Of a stretch of DNA of 64,000 bases, positions 52,605 through 64,000 are shown in pieces. The translations under genes were made by a program, and so were the position numbers. The notes beneath the pieces are model-generated. The model was not told the origin of the DNA, ran no database searches, and saw only the letters and a list, made by a program, of their open reading frames with translations. The first letter of the stretch is position 1. Each line of letters starts with the position of its first letter. Origin of the DNA: Hennigella sp045617465 (GTDB lineage Bacteria; Bacillota_I; Bacilli_A; Mycoplasmatales; Mycoplasmoidaceae); contig JAZLIQ010000002.1 in the NCBI GenBank assembly GCA_045617465.1, positions 1-64,000 on the forward strand, given 5' to 3'.

Positions 52605-53894
52605 ATGAATTTAACAAAACCTCGTGGAACACAAGATTATATTTATGCATTAGAGCCAGAATTTGATATAGTTTGCGAAGCATGCAAACTAATTGCTAGA
52701 TTAAATGGTTACTATCAAATTAAAACTCCTACCTTTGAATATAAGGAACTATTTATCAGAACTGTCGGAGACACTTCTGATATTGTTAATAAAGAGTTTT
52801 ATGAATTTAAAGATAAGGGTGATCGTGACATGGTCTTAAGACCAGAACTTACTGCAAGTGTATGTCGTGCGGTAGTAGAGAACAAATTGCTACACCGTAT
52901 GTCACACCCACTTAAATTCTTTTATATCGAACCTATGTATAGATATGAAAGACCACAAAGTGGTCGTCTACGTATGTTCCACCAATTTGGTGTTGAATGC
53001 ATGGCTACCGATTCATACTATGATGATGTAGATATGATTTTATTAGCTACATCAATATTGGATGCATTTGGTCTAACAAATTATATTATTAAGATCAATA
53101 ATATTTGTTCATCAGCAACACGTGCTAAATGAATAGATGCACTAAAGAAATATTTTGCAGATTACAAAGACCAACTAACTGAAGATTCGGTTGCTAGACT
53201 TGATCGTAACCCTTTAAGAATCTTAGATGATAAGATTGATGGTAAAAAAGATTTTGTTAAGAATGCTCCTAAAATAACTAAATTTGCAACAAAGGAAGAA
53301 TTAGATTATTTTAAAAAAATAACTGATACATTAAATGAAATGCAAATCAAATATGTTATTGATGAAACATTAGTTAGAGGATTAGATTACTATTGTAATT
53401 TTATCTTTGAAATCGAATCTACTTCTGAATCATTAAAAGGACAACCAACTTTAGTTGGTGGTGGTAGATACGACACTATGATTAAAGAATTAGGTGGCGA
53501 TGATGCTAAATGTGTTGGTTTTGCTCTAGGAATCGAAAGATTACTAGTTGCTTTACAAGGTAACCCTGCTTTAAGAAAAGCAGTTGATGAATATAGACAT
53601 GTAGATGTTGTTGTTGCTAACTTAGCGGAAGAAACAGGAATGATCAGTTCTATGATTTGTAAAATGCTAAGAATTGCAGGATTTAGTTGTACAACTAACC
53701 GTAACACAACTAAACTTGAAAAGCATTTTAAATATGCTGAAACTCAAAACGCTAAATATGTAATCATTGTTGGTCCTAAAGATGTGAAGAAACAAGTTGT
53801 ACTTGTTAAGAACCAATTAACAATGAAACAAGACGAGGTTAGAGTAGACAAACTAGTTGACTACTTTGTCAAGAGAAAAGGTAAAGAAGAATAA
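52605..53894 (+). CDS. hisS: Histidyl-tRNA synthetase
   Basis: 429 residues, class II. Motif 1 PTFEYKELF, LRPELTASVCRAV (motif 2 region begins), FFYIEPMYRYERPQSGRLRMFHQFG, the HisA motif LVRGLDYY and GGGRYD (HisB), GFALGIERLL (motif 3). The ATG at 52605 has GGAGG at the right distance; an in-frame ATG 12 bases earlier is less likely. Stop is one base before aspS. Confidence 0.96.
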
Positions 53895-53895
53895 T

Positions 53896-55629
53896 ATGAA
53901 AAAGCTATATTGTGGTCATGTTAATGAAAAATTCATTAACCAAGACGTAACCATTAAAGGTTGAGTTAAAAGAATAAGAAAGATGGGTTCCATCACTTTC
54001 TTAGATATAGCTGATCGTTATGGTTTAGTTCAAGTTATCGTTGATGAAACCATCAATTTAGATGGTTTAACTAGAGAATCTGTTGTTATGGTTAAAGGTT
54101 TAGTTGTTGCTAGAAAAACACCAAACGACAAACTTAAAACTGGAAAAATAGAAATTAAGTGTTCTGATCTAAAGATTTTATCTTTAGCTAAGACCACTCC
54201 AATGATTGTTGAAGATGTAACTGACGCCTTAGAAGATATCAGATTACAACACCGATATCTAGATTTAAGAAGAGATGCTGTTAGAAACAAAATTATCTTT
54301 AGATCTAAGTTTATTAATGAGCTTAGAAGTTATTTAATCAAACAAGATTTTGTTGATGTTGAAACACCTTGTCTTGCTAAACCTACACCTGAAGGTGCAA
54401 GAGACTATATTGTACCAACTAGAAATGCTCCTAATGCTTTTTGAGCATTGCCTCAAAGTCCACAAATCTTTAAACAATTATTAATGGTCGCTGGATTCTT
54501 AAAATATTTCCAAATTGCAAAATGTTTTAGAGATGAAGACTTAAGAGCTGATCGTCAACCTGAATTTACACAACTAGACATGGAAATGTCTTTCATAGAA
54601 GAAAAAGACATTATGCGTGTTGTAGAAAAGTTGTTTAAACATGCTATTAAAAAGACATTAAACATCGAAGTCAAAACACCATTTAAAGTAATGGAATATG
54701 ACGAATGTATGAACTTCTATGGTGTAGATAAACCAGACCTTAGATATGATCTAAAATTAGCGGATTTATCTCAATATTTTACTGGTACACAATTCCAAAT
54801 TTTCTCTAAAATTTTAGCTGAAAAAGGTGTTGTAAAGGGTTTTGCAATTAATGATAAAATTGTTGATAAAAACAACTTTTCAACAATCCAAAAATTTGCA
54901 ACAGACAAAGGCTTACAAATCGCTTACTTAACATTTAAAGATGGTAAGAAAGTTGATGGTTCTATTGCTAAAGTCATCGAAGATGAAAAAGCAAACAATG
55001 CCTTTGCAAGTTTCGGTTTCAAAACAGGAACTTTAATTCTTTGTGCAGGTAAATTGGAAAAAGTAAATGACACATTAGGTGCCGCTAGAATTGCATGTAA
55101 TAATATTTACAAACTAGCAAATCCAGATGAATTAGCATTCACATGAGTTATTAACTGACCATTATTTGAATATGATGAAGAAACTGGTAAGTATGCTGCT
55201 GCACACCACCCATTTACTTCACCAGCAAAGAAAAGTCTAAAAGACTTTGATACAAACAAAGCTAAAGCTCGTGCTAGAGCTTATGATATAGTTCTTAATG
55301 GTTATGAAATTGGTGGTGGTTCTATAAGAATCACTAACACTGAAGTGCAAAAACGTATGTTCAATGCTATTGGTTTAACTGAACAACAAGCTAAAGCTAA
55401 ATTTGGTTACTTACTAAATGCATTTGAATATGGTGTACCACCACATGGTGGTATCGCCATCGGATTAGATCGTTTCATCATGATTTTAACTAAAGCAGAA
55501 ACTATCCGTGATGTTATTGCTTTCCCTAAAAACTCACATGGAATTGATTTAATGTTAGATGCTCCATCTTCAGCATCAGCTGAAGGGTTAGACGAGCTTT
55601 TCCTACAAGTTGTTGAACCTAAAAAGTAA
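53896..55629 (+). CDS. aspS: Aspartyl-tRNA synthetase
   Basis: 577 residues. N-terminal OB anticodon domain, then class II core: LQHRYLDLRRD, FVDVETPCLAKPTPEGARDY, FRDEDLRADRQPEFTQLDMEMSF and the motif 3 GGIAIGLDRFIMIL near the end, with the bacterial GAD insert between. hisS-aspS pairing is classical. Confidence 0.97.
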
Positions 55630-55634
55630 ACATG

Positions 55635-55662
55635 AAAATAAAAGCATAAATGCTTTTATTTT
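55635..55662 (+). terminator. Terminator of hisS-aspS
   Basis: AAAATAAAAGCAT / ATGCTTTTATTTT, 13 bp with a 2-base apparent loop, then a T-run. Confidence 0.85.
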
Positions 55663-55713
55663 TTATTTTTGACTTTTTTAATATAGTATATATATAGATA
55701 CATATCTACTATT

Positions 55714-58700
55714 ATGAAGAACCTAATTTTAAATGTTATTCGTTCTTTCAAAAGAAACAAAATATCAATCCTTGGATTGATCTTTTTACTTTTCTTTGGT
55801 TTAGGTGTCTTCTGTACTATGTCTAATACAACAGCTAACATTACCAATGAATATACATCGTTAGCTAATCGTGGTAAACTTCATGACTTTACTGCTTCTG
55901 AACTTTATGAAGTAGGTTCTGCTGTTTACACACCTTACACTAAAGGTGTAAGTTATGTGTGTGATGGACAAACTCCTGCATCATATTCAGACTTCATCAA
56001 ATATGATGACATTTCCACAACTAACATAAGTTCATCTGATTTATATGGTGTTGAAGGTTTGGGTATTAGAGAAATGACATATTATATCCCTGTTCCAGAA
56101 CAACAAGTGAATAGAGATGGTGATGGTAATTATATCTATACTAGAGATTACCACATCAAACTAAGTGCAACACAATCTTCCGGTCTTTACCAAAAGTTTG
56201 CTGAATCTAAACCTGATAGCAAATATGTTGACTTTATTTTTCAAATAAGCCAAAAGTTTGAAGCAGAAGACCCTCGATCTGAAGCTTATCAAGACCTTCT
56301 AGATGAATGGTCTTCATTAGATGCTTCCGATTTAGAAACACTTGCTACCATCAATATCTTTAGTCGTGATTATGAAAAGTTTATTGATTTCTTAACGCAA
56401 CAAAGTCAAAACACTTTCTCTGCAATGACTACAACAGATACACCTCTAGCGATGTATCTTGAACAAAAATATAAAGATGAACTTGACTACCGTTTCTTTA
56501 AATCTGTTAACGTAACAGCAACAAAAGATAACATCTTCTATAAGATTATTGATTCTAACCCAGAAGATACCATTGATACAATGGTACTATTTGAAGATCC
56601 GGTTGGTAGATATGGAAACCAACTATATTCAACAACTTCTTGGTCTCCATACAAATCAGACATTAGTTTTGTAAATACACAAAACGAACCAGTAACACCT
56701 GGTGATTCAATTGAAACTGGTGTGTTAGGAACAAAATTGTTTGTTCCTAGAGATTTTAATGATGTTGCTCAAACACCTTTATACACTCATGAACAATTAC
56801 TAGAATGAACAAATTATGATGCAAAATATGTTTATGCACAAATTTTGCAAATACGTTTCAAGAGAATGTTAGCTGGAGATGTTTCCATATCTTCTTCACT
56901 AGATAGTTTAGTTAAAACATTAGCTGCTACAGATTTAGATGCGCCTCACTATGCTTTGTCAGTTCTACAAGTTCCTCCTGGTACTACTGGTGAAATTTAC
57001 AAAGCATATGATACTTATCTAGTTGATTGGTATCGTGGTGGTGGAGAATCAATTACCATTAGTGCTAATGGTAATGTGGTCTTTACATGAGTTGGTTTAG
57101 GTGGTACACCTCAAACTTGTACAATCTCTAACTGGACTTCAAGATTCTCAATTGTTAACCCACAACACTTAGAAAAGAACAATAAGAGAGTTCTTGATCC
57201 ATCTGTTCTAAATAACTTTGCTCCATATAGAGAATGATATCGTGCAACATATGGTGGCTATCCAGCAGGTGAGATTAATCAAGTTCTTGCTGCTAATTGA
57301 TTTAATAGCTTAACACAAAACCAATTTGCATTCTGAATCAATCCAAATACAAAAGAAGCATGATCACAAATGTCTTATGACATTCCTGGTCAAGAAGAAC
57401 CTCTTATTATTAAAAGAGGAACTGGTTCTGGACAATGAAATGGTATTAGTTCTGAATTCTTAGCTGATTGTGGTGGTTACAACCAAATTATTTGAGGTTG
57501 TGGTCTAACTCCAGACTTCATGTATCCGGTTGTTGATATTTCAAGACCAACACCAAATACAGCAACTGAATGTCTAGTTTATTGTAATACTGCTGGTTAC
57601 CAAAGCATTAAATTAGCTTTTATTAACTCAACAGTAGAAGAATATCTTCTAGCTAGATTTAAAGCAAACGTTAATACTAATAGACGGCAAGAGATTTTAG
57701 ATGATGTTAATGAATGAGCAACAAACAACATGATCTTCCCAGATAATGTTAAATGTGCTTACTTTGCTAATGATATGAATGACTTACTAAACTGTGCAGG
57801 TTTTAGAGTTGCTTATATCCCTAACCTAGTTAATGTTATTAGAATAGTTTCTATCATTCTATGTTCATTCATAGGCATTTTGTGTTTAGTAATTTGTTTC
57901 GTAATTATTAAACGTTATGTAGAAAATAACAGAGTTAACATTGGTATTATGCGTGCTAATGGTATAAAGAAATGAAAGATTGGAGTTTCTTTATTACCAT
58001 TTGCTCTGTTCCCTGCTTTAGTTGGTGGTATAGCCGCCTACTTTACAGGATTGGGATTACAGGCTGGAGCATTATCGTTGTTTAGTAATTATTGGATGCT
58101 ACCAACACCTTTGATCAAGTTCAGTTGGATTCCGTTCTTGGGCTGTATCTTCTTACCGTTCTTAGTGTTTGCTTTCATTTGTTTCATTACAACACTAATT
58201 GTTTTAAGAGTTAATTCTGTTGAATTAATGAAACCGGGTTCTGAATTTAAAACAAATAGTTTCTCAAGAATTGCTAAGAAACCATTTAAGCACTTTGGTG
58301 TTATGACGAGATTTAGAGTTGCTCTTGCTTTTAACTCAATAAGTAGGTTATTAATGTTAGCAGCTATGAGTTGTTTAACAATGTCATCGCTTGTCTTTGC
58401 ATTTACAACATTTGATAAGTTAAATGCTTCACGTGTAACCAACTCAACACAATTTGATTACAACTTTAATGTTCAATTGACTACACCAACAACATCCGGT
58501 GGTCCATATATCACATATGATTATGCACAACCACAACCAGATGTTGAAGGAAAAATAAAAGGATTGGGTTGAACAGATCCATCTCAATATTACTTTAATG
58601 TTTCTTGAGATACAACAGCTGATGCTTATTCTGAATATCCATGACACACAGAACAAGGCAAAACTGGATTTAGTGAATTAACTAAATGGTATTCATACAA

Positions 58701-60867
58701 TAGTATGATAGATCCTATCCTTCCGTTAGTTCAGGAAGATTACATAAAAACAATTGGTAGCAATGGTAACTTAATGTTACCAACAATGAGCGATGCACAA
58801 GGTCAGATAAAAGATTTGATGTATCTTCAAAATAAGGCTTCAGCTAGACTAACACTAGATTACAACATCGGTGTTCCTGGTATTGCCGCTTCTAACCCAT
58901 GAGAAATAGCATTGTCATTGATGCCAGCTAACTCACGTAACTTAGCTGCTGATTCATTTAATAACATTATTAATAGAGTTGGTCGATTAACATCTAATTA
59001 TAGAGATGAAGAAAACCCAGACAACAACGGTGCTGTTGCTAAATTTATTGATAATGCTAAAGCATCAGGATTTGAAGTTTCTGATACTGGGGTTATTTTG
59101 GATCCTTATGATGACGAATCTAGAAATAAAATTCACATGGCCGCGAATGCGTCTGGTAAGTGATTCCTCTTAGGATATCATGAAGGATTAGACTATATTG
59201 TTGATCCTTCTTACTACTATCCTGTTTATCCTGCATTCTTTACTTATAATGCTGATGCTGATACATATTCTTTAAATAAAGATATGTTGGTTGTTGGATA
59301 TCTATTCTCATCTTTCAATGTTGATTATTTAAGTTTATTAACAACTATTTATACAGATGAAGAATTGGTTAAGATGGAATATCCTATATCATATGGTATT
59401 GTTCCATTAAATTGAGATTGAACACCAGATGTAAAGAAAGATGAGACTTATACATACATTACTGGTTTCTTTAAAGAAATCTCTAATGGTCATTCTGTAG
59501 ATGAAAGTTCAGAATCTACAATTGAAGGTATTATCAAAGATTCTCAATTTATTAAATTAACAGATAAACGTGGAAACAACTTAAATGACTGATTATTTGA
59601 TGAAAGCTATTTAAATAGCTTACACATTGATGAAAAAATTAATCCAATTGTAGCTAATGCTTATGCTGCTCATAAATATGGATTAAAAATTGGTGATCAA
59701 ATCAAGGTTGATGTAACTAACATGGCTGATAGATATGAACAAAATATTGAGCCAGCATCATCAAATGATGATTCCAATGTTGCAATATTTAAAGTGATTG
59801 GTGTTTCTCAAGGAACCAATGGTGAAGCATTCTATACAACTCAAGAAATAGCAAATAACATTTTAGGTTTACCAAATGGTAAGAGTTGAAATAAAACTCA
59901 CAAATATATGATGTGATCTGATAGTAATGATTGAGGAGAACAAGAAGATCTAACCCCAACAACTATTCCTTCACTAATTGACTTGGCTGGAGATGAACAA
60001 ACAACAATCTACAGCTTTGCTGACAGCACCTTTGAACAAGAACCTATCATCACTCATGGTGCGCCATTAAGTGAAGTGCCTGTTCCTATTGGATTTAATG
60101 GTATCTATACAGAAAATAAAACCGGTAAACCAATTACTGCTGGTCTATCCTTATATTCATATACTGGAATGTACCCTGGTGCTTCAGTATATCAATCTCA
60201 AAGCAACAATAAGTTCACAGAAATTTTAAGTTATGGTGTCAACTTATCTATTGCTAACATAATGATAGGTTGAAACAACCCAGAAGCATTCCAAATGAAT
60301 GCTAAATACTTATCAGGTGATATTGATTTAACAACATATCGTGGTTTCATTGAAAACACATTCATTAAGAATATGGTCCGTGTATTTGGAACTACAACAA
60401 TGATTACTGCTATCTGTGGTGCAATGGATGTTGCAGCAAGTGATTTAATTTACAACAACTTAATATCAACATTTGATTTGGCTCAAACATCAATAATGTC
60501 TATCATTATTCCAATTACTATTATCATTGTTGCTATTATCTCTAACTTAATCATCAATGATTCTAAGAGAATGGCCGCAATGCTAAAAGCATTAGGTTAT
60601 TCAGACATTAAGAACTTAATGTCTATCCTTGCTCTATTTGTCCCAACAATTGTAATCGGTTTAGCATTAGCCGTACCATTATCATTTGGGTTGACATTAG
60701 GATATCAATCAATTATCTTTAACACTGCTAACATCTTAGTAGATGTCACCCAAAAATGATGGTACTACATAGCAAGTATTGGTGGTATTGGTCTAATCCT
60801 AGTCGGTACATATGCAATAGGATATGTATCTCTCAAGAGAGATAGACTAGTAGACCAAATTAAGTAG
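55714..60867 (+). CDS. Giant FtsX-like ABC transporter permease
   Basis: 1717 residues in a single frame, with over 20 TGA-Trp codons. N-terminal helix (ISILGLIFLLFFGLGVFC), an outer domain of about 680 residues, a helix block near 705-840 (VNVIRIVSIILCSFIGILCLV; then IMRANGIKKWKIG, the cytosolic coupling segment of FtsX proteins), another helix near 880, a second outer domain of about 680 residues, and a last helix block (SIIIPITIIIVAIISNLII, MAAMLKALGYSDIKN). So it is two FtsX-type units in tandem. It works with the ATPase nine bases downstream. Such proteins in mycoplasmas are of unknown substrate, perhaps lipoprotein or peptide handling. No clear ribosome site. Confidence 0.85.
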
Positions 60868-60876
60868 GAGAGAGTT

Positions 60877-62319
60877 ATGACACAACAAAAACAAACAAAA
60901 AAATTATTCAATAGTATTAACGACTTAAAAGACTTAAGTCATATTCCTAACGGATCTAAAAAGCAAGCAATGATCAAAGATGTTGCCAACTTAGATCTAG
61001 TTTATGAACAATACAAAAAAGCTTTCTCTGAACTTAATACAGTAAAGAAAGCTTATACTGATGCTCCTGCTATTACTAACTCTAACCTATACAAAACTAA
61101 GAAAGATGCTACTCTTGCCTTAGCAACTGCCGAAAACAAAATCACTACTTTAAGATCAAAACTATCTAAATACATTAACCGTTTGCTGTTTGCTCACAAC
61201 TGCGCTGAAGGCAAAAGAAAAATGACAGCAGATGAAATGTATGTGATAGTTAGTGCTTATGAAAACAAAGAATTTAGAGATAACTATTTCCCTGCACACA
61301 GATTAAGAGTTATTAAACAAAACAATACAAACCTAAGAAAGTTTGAATTTGAATTAGAAGTTGTTAACCAAATGCTAAAAGGTAAATATTCCCCAACAAC
61401 TTCTAAAGACAAAAAGAAAACAAAGGATATCCTAGTTAAGGAGGCAGCTTCTTTAGAAAAGAAGATATTAGCTTGTAAAGATCGTAAAGGAAGTTTGGAC
61501 GAAACTTTCAGATCAATGCAATACGCTAAACTTATAAAGAAGTTCGACCAACTATCTCACAAAGCAAATAAAGAAGTTAGTCCAACAATCCATTCTAACT
61601 ATGTAATAGACTTTGAAAACATTACTAAATACTATTACAACAAATGAATGGCAACAAAAGTTTTAAAAGGCTTTGATTTAAAAATCAAGCAAGGTGAATT
61701 TGTTGTTATCCTTGGACCATCAGGTTCGGGTAAAACGACGTTACTAAACATAATGTCTGGTATGGACAAAGCTACCTATGGTAGAACTATTGTTAATAGT
61801 AATAACCTTATTAAAATGAATGATAGTCAATTAACTCAATTTAGAAAAGATAACATTGGTTATATCTTCCAACAATATGGTTTGTTGCCAAACCTTAATG
61901 TTAGAGAAAATGTTGAAATTGGCTGAAACTTACAATCAGATAAATCAAAACGTTTAGATATTGATGATATTCTAAAAACTGTAGGAATGTCAGAACATGC
62001 TAAGAAATTCCCACACGAATTGTCCGGAGGACAACAACAACGTGTATCTGTAGCTAGATCTATGGCTAAGAACCCTGCTATTGTGTTTGGTGATGAACCA
62101 ACAGGAGCGGTAGACGAAGAAATGTCTAAACAAATTCTTCAACTGTTTGTTGATATCAACAAACAATTCAACACAACTGTTATTATTGTTACTCATAACC
62201 CAATCTTTGCTGATCTAGCAACAAGAGTAATCAAAGTTAACTCTGGTTACATAGCTCAAAACTACGAAAACAAGGTTCGTAAAACTGTTGAACAACTTGA
62301 CTGATCATCAAACCATTAA
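60877..62319 (+). CDS. ABC transporter ATPase with N-terminal coiled-coil extension
   Basis: 480 residues. Residues 1-245 are a Lys-rich helical region with coiled-coil-like stretches and no nucleotide motif. Then a LolD/MacB-type ABC domain: GPSGSGKTT (near 287), IFQQYGLLPNLNVRENVEIG, LSGGQQQRVSVARS, IVFGDEPTGAVDEEM and switch His in VTHNP. RBS AGGAGAGAG. Pairs with the 1717-residue permease. The long N-terminal part is not in standard LolD proteins and may anchor or regulate the ATPase. Confidence 0.9.
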
Positions 62320-62342
62320 AGCCTTTTTTAATGTAAATAACT

Positions 62343-62370
62343 ATGTGGGGTTTAACACCCACATTTTATT
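62343..62370 (+). terminator. Terminator of the giant permease operon
   Basis: ATGTGGG (62343-62349) / CCCACAT (62358-62364), then a T-rich run. Confidence 0.8.
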
Positions 62371-62424
62371 TTTTTAAGTAAATAGATATTCATAAATGTA
62401 AAATAATTACATAAAGGAGAAAAA

Positions 62425-64000
62425 ATGAAAGTTAAAAATTTATTAAAAATAGGGCTACCTATTATAAGTTCTTCATTATTGGTTACAAGTGCTGTAGCAT
62501 GTTCTAACCAAGATCAATCATCTGGTACAGATATTGTTCACAGTGATGGAACTACAACTAGCTACGTTTCATTCGAAGAAGCAATGAATCATGCCATTAG
62601 TGGTGATAGCTTACTATTAAAAGGTGATGTAACTCTAAAGAGTTCAATCACAATGAAATCGTTAAATGGTATCACAATTGATGGTAACGGTCACAATTTC
62701 AATCTTGAAGAAACAGCTAATGCTGAATCTATCTTCTATTTTGAAAATTGCACAAATTTAACATTAACAAAATTTGGCATAACTGGTGGCACAGCCGATG
62801 CAGGAATTAAAGTGTTGAACGGTAATATTAACATTGATAATGTTGTTGTTGCTGGTCAATACGCATATGCATTGTACCTAGGTGGTAATGCTGGTGCTAA
62901 CATCAATGACAGTATGTTTGAATCAGTTGACGTTAACAAATCAACTCAACAAACTATCTATGTGAGTGGAGACACTACTAGTGTTGTAACACTAAATGGT
63001 GTAGTTGCTGATAGTATATTTGTTGATTCAACACTACAAGCAAAGAAACGTGTTGAATTCAAATCAAATTGTAACATTAGGTATGTAAGGGTTGTTGGTG
63101 ATACATCAGGCCCAGCGGAAATAGAGTTATTAAATACTTTCTTGTCTGGTTACAAAAACATCATAAATTTATGATTTGTAGGTTTTTCTGTAGAGGTAGA
63201 AAAAGAAATTTGTTTGTACATGTCTCTTTCTGATCTTGTTAAAGATATACAAAGTTTCTATATTGTTACTGCTGTAGGTTTAAAACAATTAAATGATTTT
63301 TATAAACAAACTTTAACTACTCACACTGAATTTAACATACAAGCTCATTTAATGAATGACATTGATTACAATGTTGAGGAAAATGGATATTGAGACCCAA
63401 TTGATAGCGGAAAGACAAGAACATCAGATAGTGATACTGGTGACCAACTATCAAAATTTACTCTATTTGATGGACACGGATATACAATTTCTAATTTACA
63501 AATTACTCAAGGTGAAAGAACAACACATGCTGTTGGTTTCTTTGGAATGACTGGTAGTGTTTGTGTAAAAGATATCACATTTGATAATTGTAGATTAGAA
63601 ATGAATAAAGGTCCAAATGGCTTACAAAATGCCGGAATGGTATTTGGTAGAGTAACAGGCTCAGCTAAGCTGCTAAATGTTACTGTATCAAATTCTTATA
63701 TAGGAGCTAGACAAAAAGCTGCTAGCTTGGTAGGACTTATTGATTCGGGACGCGCAATAGCAGATAGCGCATCATTAGATTTAAAACTGTTGGCTTGTGT
63801 TGAAATCTCTGCTTGTGTTTCAGAAAACAATCAAATTGTTAATAAATCAACAGGCGATGCTGATGGTGTTGACGTATATTTGGCTGGATTGGTTGGTTGA
63901 TTAAACTACCATAGTGTAAACGAAGCAACTGGTAATGTTACACATAGTGGTTACATGATTATTGATGATGATCCTGCCAAAACAACTTATCTAATAGATC
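62425..64000 (+). CDS. Lipoprotein with beta-helix-like repeats (runs off window)
   Basis: At least 525 residues; the 3' end is outside. Signal peptide with lipobox AVAC (Cys about 26), strong AAAGGAG ribosome site. The first 220 residues are regular short beta turns (LNGITIDGNGHNFNL, NLTLTKFGITGG, NINIDNVVVAG), typical of a right-handed beta helix as in pectate-lyase-fold surface proteins. A second region (near 345-400) has FDGHGYTISNLQI, then VGFFGMTGSVCVKDITFDN and AGMVFGRV, like GLUG-type repeats of adhesins. Likely a surface adhesin or glycan-binding protein; that is inference. Confidence 0.75.

Noticed and set aside
1..64000. CRISPR arrays, insertion sequences, prophage genes, rRNA
   Set aside because: No regularly spaced direct repeats, no transposase, integrase or phage structural motifs, and no rRNA-like stretches were seen.

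Overview
The window reads as a stretch of a low-GC mollicute (mycoplasma-type) chromosome. Nearly every long gene is continuous only if TGA is read as tryptophan; under the standard code argS, nifJ, pflB, uvrC, ftsH, secDF, aspS and others break into pieces. Gene spacing is very tight, neighbours are often joined by TAATG overlaps, there are acylated lipoproteins with short signal peptides, and housekeeping genes dominate. The anaerobic pyruvate enzymes and one MEP isoprenoid gene recall the Malacoplasma (M. penetrans / 'Ca. M. girerdii') side of the group. That placement is from memory, not from a search.

Layout. 1-833: 3' half of tRNA-Leu(UAA), tRNA-Gly(UCC), an AlkA-like DNA glycosylase; argS follows to 2509. 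2522-5805 (minus): four PQ-loop (SWEET/SemiSWEET-type) membrane proteins around a TetR-family regulator. 5867-14327 (minus): an anaerobic pyruvate module, namely pyruvate:ferredoxin oxidoreductase (nifJ), an [FeFe]-hydrogenase with an added Pro/Lys/Ala-rich tail, and pyruvate formate-lyase with its activase (pflBA). 14457-18727: lepA, uvrC and a small unknown gene; a divergent unknown gene at 18748. 19166-24283: an ABC-2 exporter (permease-ATPase-permease). 24375-28060: yebC and two tandem PepD-type dipeptidases. 28159-30201: a YfcC-type transporter and tRNA-Leu(CAA). 30314-38225: tatD, smpB, rnr, secG, recO, era, dgkA, ybeY, rsmI, ybaB, recR. 38256-39349: two sister lipoproteins; then SRP RNA, dnaG, glyS. 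42940-46725: a small membrane protein, ftsH, hpt, ispF. 46833-48869: a lipoprotein with the motifs of a polysaccharide lyase family 8 (hyaluronate/chondroitin lyase). 48918-55629: apt, secDF, hisS, aspS. 55714-62319: a 1717-residue FtsX-type permease and its ATPase. 62425-end: a lipoprotein that runs off the window.

How it fits together. Pyruvate can be split either by PFOR, with electrons leaving through ferredoxin and the hydrogenase as H2, or by PFL to formate. Both routes give acetyl-CoA without respiration. Dipeptidases, the YfcC transporter, the lyase lipoprotein, PQ-loop carriers and two ABC systems suggest a scavenger living on host peptides and glycans in an anoxic niche. No ferredoxin, hydrogenase maturase (HydE/F/G) or acetate kinase lies in the window.

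Regulation. Nine genes have a perfect TATAAT ending only 6-9 bases before the ATG, so their mRNAs should be leaderless; two of these share one overlapping -10 box in a 20-base divergent gap. Several intrinsic terminators are built over the stop codon of the gene they end. nifJ has a perfect 10-bp inverted repeat lying on its predicted transcription start. No intergenic gap exceeds about 210 bases, and I saw no insertion sequence, CRISPR array, phage gene or rRNA.
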